Of a DNA stretch of 7,188 bases, positions 5,353-7,188 are shown piece by piece (within the stretch, counting starts at the first letter, position 1; each line of letters opens with the position of its first letter). The position numbers and the translations under genes are program-made. Source of the DNA: Burkholderiales bacterium. Lineage in GTDB: Bacteria > Pseudomonadota > Gammaproteobacteria > Burkholderiales > Burkholderiaceae_C. The notes under the pieces are model-generated. The model saw only the letters and a program-made list of their open reading frames with translations. It did no database searches and was not told the DNA's origin. The stretch lies in contig CANHBY010000061.1 of assembly GCA_947458895.1 (NCBI GenBank), positions 1 through 7,188 on the forward strand. Reading direction: 5' to 3'.

Positions 5353-6504
5353 CTAGCTGCGAGCCGACCTGCGCGCGCGCGCAATCGACATCAGGATACC
5401 CAGGCCCAAGCCCAAGGTGACCATGGCTGTGCCGCCGTAACTGATGAATGGCAGGGGCACACCAACCACCGGAAGCATGCCACTCACCATGCCCATGTTC
5501 ACAAAAGCGTAGGTAAAAAAGCTCATGGTGATCGCCCCGGCAATCAGCCTGGCAAACACAGTGGGCGCGGAGGCAGCGACAAACAAGCCTCGAAAAATCA
5601 GGAAAGTAAATCCGGCGATCAGGCTCAAACACCCCATCAGGCCAAATTCTTCCGAAAAGGCCGCGAAGGCAAAATCAGTGGTGCGCTCGGGGATGAATTC
5701 AAGGTGCGTCTGGGTACCCTTCATGAAGCCCTTGCCTTGAATCCCGCCTGAGCCTATCGCGATCATGCCCTGAATGGTGTGAAACCCCTTACCCAGCGGA
5801 TCCTTGGTGGGGTCCAGCAGCGTGCACACCCTGGTCTTTTGATACTCGCGAATGGGCCACTCGACTTGCGGCTCACAGAGCCGGTCGCCAAACCATACCA
5901 GTGTCGTGATGCCAACCATGGCCGCCACAGCGAGTGGAATGATCAACTTCCAGGACAGCCCGGCAAGGAAAATCACATAGAAGCCGGCCGCCGCCACCAG
6001 CAAAGCTGTTCCAAGATCTGGCTGCTTAATGATCAACCCGACCGGAACAGCAAGCAATACCAACGCCAATAAAAAATCGGGCACAGCCAGCCGCCCCTCG
6101 CGGTGCTGGAACCACCACGCCAATATAAGGGGCACACTGATTTTCATGATCTCGCTGGGCTGTAGCACCACACCCACATCCAGCCAGCGCGTAGCCCCCT
6201 TCTTCGTCACGCCAAAAAGCGCTGTGGCTACCAGCAGCAGCAGCCCAACGGAATAGATGGGCAGAGCCAGACTCATGATGCGCTGATGCGGAATTTGAGA
6301 CACCACCAGCATCAAAACCAAGGCAATCAACATGTTGCGCCCGTGATCAACGAAGCGGGTGCCGTGGTCAAACCCGACCGAGTACATCGTGATCAGGCCA
6401 GCAATAGCGAGCAAGACCACCGAGAGCAAAAGCCAACCGTCGTAGCCCTTGAACACAGGCCCCATACGTTGCCGCAAACTGGGCTTGGCAAAAACGACAC
6501 TCAC
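5353..6504 (-). CDS. rodA: Peptidoglycan glycosyltransferase RodA (SEDS family)
   Basis: A 383-residue inner-membrane SEDS protein that polymerises lipid II into glycan strands during cell elongation, with PBP2 as its transpeptidase partner. About ten hydrophobic segments are visible, the first at about 24-44. Family landmarks are LQPSEIMKI (114-122, with E118), KQPDLGTAL (160-168), LLDPTKDPLGKGFH (229-242), IAIGSGG (248-254), LEFIPERTTDFAF (268-280, with D277 matching the catalytic Asp262 of E. coli RodA) and VGVPLPFISYGGTAM (347-361). The large loop before the LLDP motif has an insertion relative to E. coli with two cysteines, C210 and C227. The start is a GTG at 6504-6502, supported by AAGGAGT 6 bases upstream and by overlap with the mrdA stop. 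It is the last gene of a - strand cluster that in related bacteria usually begins with mreBCD. The basic end (ARARRSARS) is encoded partly by a run of GC dinucleotides. Confidence 0.98.
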   Translation of the reverse strand: MSVVFAKPSLRQRMGPVFKGYDGWLLLSVVLLAIAGLITMYSVGFDHGTRFVDHGRNMLIALVLMLVVSQIPHQRIMSLALPIYSVGLLLLVATALFGVTKKGATRWLDVGVVLQPSEIMKISVPLILAWWFQHREGRLAVPDFLLALVLLAVPVGLIIKQPDLGTALLVAAAGFYVIFLAGLSWKLIIPLAVAAMVGITTLVWFGDRLCEPQVEWPIREYQKTRVCTLLDPTKDPLGKGFHTIQGMIAIGSGGIQGKGFMKGTQTHLEFIPERTTDFAFAAFSEEFGLMGCLSLIAGFTFLIFRGLFVAASAPTVFARLIAGAITMSFFTYAFVNMGMVSGMLPVVGVPLPFISYGGTAMVTLGLGLGILMSIARARRSARS

Positions 6505-6517
6505 CGTTTAACTCCTT
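6501..6517 (-). promoter_or_regulatory. GTGA stop/start overlap and strong ribosome binding site of rodA
   Basis: On the - strand the rodA GTG (6504-6502) and the mrdA TGA (6503-6501) share the four bases GTGA. The complement of 6511-6517 is AAGGAGT, a near-perfect Shine-Dalgarno sequence with a 6-base spacer, lying inside the mrdA coding end. This fixes the rodA start and implies translational coupling that would keep RodA and PBP2 synthesis linked. Confidence 0.85.
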
Positions 6518-7188
6518 GGGATGCAGGCACCGCTGTCGCAGCTCGCTTGCCCTGATGTTGGGGAGCGGCTTGCGGCACCTTCTTGGATGGACTCGGCGCA
6601 GAGGGTATCTTCTTGCGTGCGACAGTCGAAACTGGTGCCTTTTTGGGGGCCACCGGAACTGGAACCGATGGCGCGGAGGCCGCAGCAACTGCCTCCGGGG
6701 TGCCGGGCGTTGGAACGGACGATGCGGCTCGAGGCTTACCCACCGGCGCAGCCGACTGACCCTGCTGGGTCAGGGCAATGTCTTCCTCACTGGGGTATTG
6801 CCCCAACAGCGCATAGTCAAAAACCCGCCGTGCGATGGGCGCGGCCGCTGCGGCGCCAAAGCCTGCGTTCTCAACGACCACCGCCAGTGCGATCTGGGGC
6901 GAGTCAAGAGGTGCGAAAGCGATATAGAGGGAGTGATCTCGTTTGTGCTCCTCCACCTTGGCGGCTTCGTATTTTTCGTTCTGGCGAACACCCACGGCCT
7001 GCGCGGTGCCGGTCTTGCCGCCGGTGGCGTAGGGAGCCCCCATGAAAACGCGCGTGGAAGTGCCTTCTTGGGTCACGCCGTGCATGGCCTTGGTGATCAG
7101 GGCCACATGCTCAGGTTTGAGATCCAGCGGTGGCAAGGAGCTGCTCGAGTTGACCTTGCGCTCGCCTGAGACCACATCTTGCACCTCG
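6501..7188 (-). CDS. mrdA: Penicillin-binding protein 2 (MrdA), C-terminal part
   Basis: The periplasmic DD-transpeptidase that cross-links peptidoglycan made by RodA during elongation. Only the last 228 residues are visible; the frame is open to the right edge, so the GTG at 7184 is internal. Numbering from the codon at 7184, the third active-site motif KTGT is at 57-60 in GGKTGTAQAVG, followed by KYEAAKVEEHKRDHSLYIAFAP (71-92, quoted in part: RDHSLYIAFAP) and LAVVVENAGFG (100-110), all typical of PBP2. The SxxK and SxN motifs lie beyond the window. The fold appears to end near LLGQYPSEED (126-135). After this comes a tail of about 90 residues rich in Pro, Ala, Ser and Lys, far longer and more basic than the short end of E. 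coli PBP2. The stop overlaps the rodA start by four bases. Confidence 0.97.
   Translation of the reverse strand, partial: EVQDVVSGERKVNSSSSLPPLDLKPEHVALITKAMHGVTQEGTSTRVFMGAPYATGGKTGTAQAVGVRQNEKYEAAKVEEHKRDHSLYIAFAPLDSPQIALAVVVENAGFGAAAAAPIARRVFDYALLGQYPSEEDIALTQQGQSAAPVGKPRAASSVPTPGTPEAVAAASAPSVPVPVAPKKAPVSTVARKKIPSAPSPSKKVPQAAPQHQGKRAATAVPASQGVKR
6573..6644 (-). repeat. KKxP motif repeated three times at ten-residue spacing in the PBP2 tail
   Basis: Within the mrdA tail the translation has KKAP, KKIP and KKVP beginning exactly ten residues (30 bases) apart, at 6644, 6614 and 6584 on the - strand, each separated by Pro/Ala/Ser/Val-rich spacers. The DNA between the motifs is not highly similar, so the repeat is visible at the protein level rather than as a recent DNA duplication. 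Confidence 0.7.

Noticed and set aside
5198..5632. A 144-residue - strand frame overlapping the end of rodA and the intergenic gap
   Set aside because: It is in a different frame from rodA, is rich in Cys, His and Arg, and matches no family; the SEDS signature of rodA covers the same bases.
6516..7169. Long + strand frames (217 and 174 residues) opposite mrdA
   Set aside because: The bases encode the KTGT transpeptidase motif on the - strand; the + strand products are rich in Arg, Gly and Cys with no family signature.

Overview
The window looks like chromosomal, core-type DNA from a beta-proteobacterium, most likely a member of the Burkholderiales close to the Comamonadaceae. I judge this from the fairly high G+C content, from the protein sequence types (a RodA with an extended periplasmic loop, a Uup-type ABC-F protein, a PotF-like binding protein), and from the mrdA-rodA gene pair. 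No database search was possible, so the genus is open. I see no insertion sequence, prophage, CRISPR array, tRNA or rRNA.

Layout from left to right: (1) the C-terminal two thirds of a periplasmic polyamine-binding protein (PotF-like, + strand), whose start lies off the left edge; (2) facing it on the - strand, an exported two-domain protein with a META/HslJ-like domain followed by an MliC-like (lysozyme-inhibitor fold) domain; (3) 41 bases upstream of that and also on the - strand, uup, a full-length ABC-F ATPase, so that uup and the META protein may be co-transcribed; (4) diverging from uup, a small probable lipoprotein gene on the + strand, whose start codon is only 34 bases from that of uup; (5) on the + strand, a soluble serine/threonine protein kinase with a C-terminal cyclic-nucleotide-binding-like domain; (6) converging on the kinase, the - strand rodA gene; and (7) overlapping rodA by four bases, the 3' part of mrdA (penicillin-binding protein 2), which runs off the right edge.

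RodA and PBP2 form the peptidoglycan polymerase/transpeptidase pair of the rod (elongation) complex, and the GTGA overlap indicates translational coupling. The PBP2 here ends in a long Pro/Ala/Lys-rich tail with three KKxP motifs spaced exactly ten residues apart. The item most worth following is the kinase: it joins an apparently active RD-type Ser/Thr kinase to a C-terminal cNMP-fold domain whose ligand-binding cassette is not canonical, and it lies beside elongasome genes. A regulatory link to cell-wall growth is an inference from position only. The rest of the window is ordinary housekeeping DNA, and I found no clear evidence of a wholly new multi-gene system.
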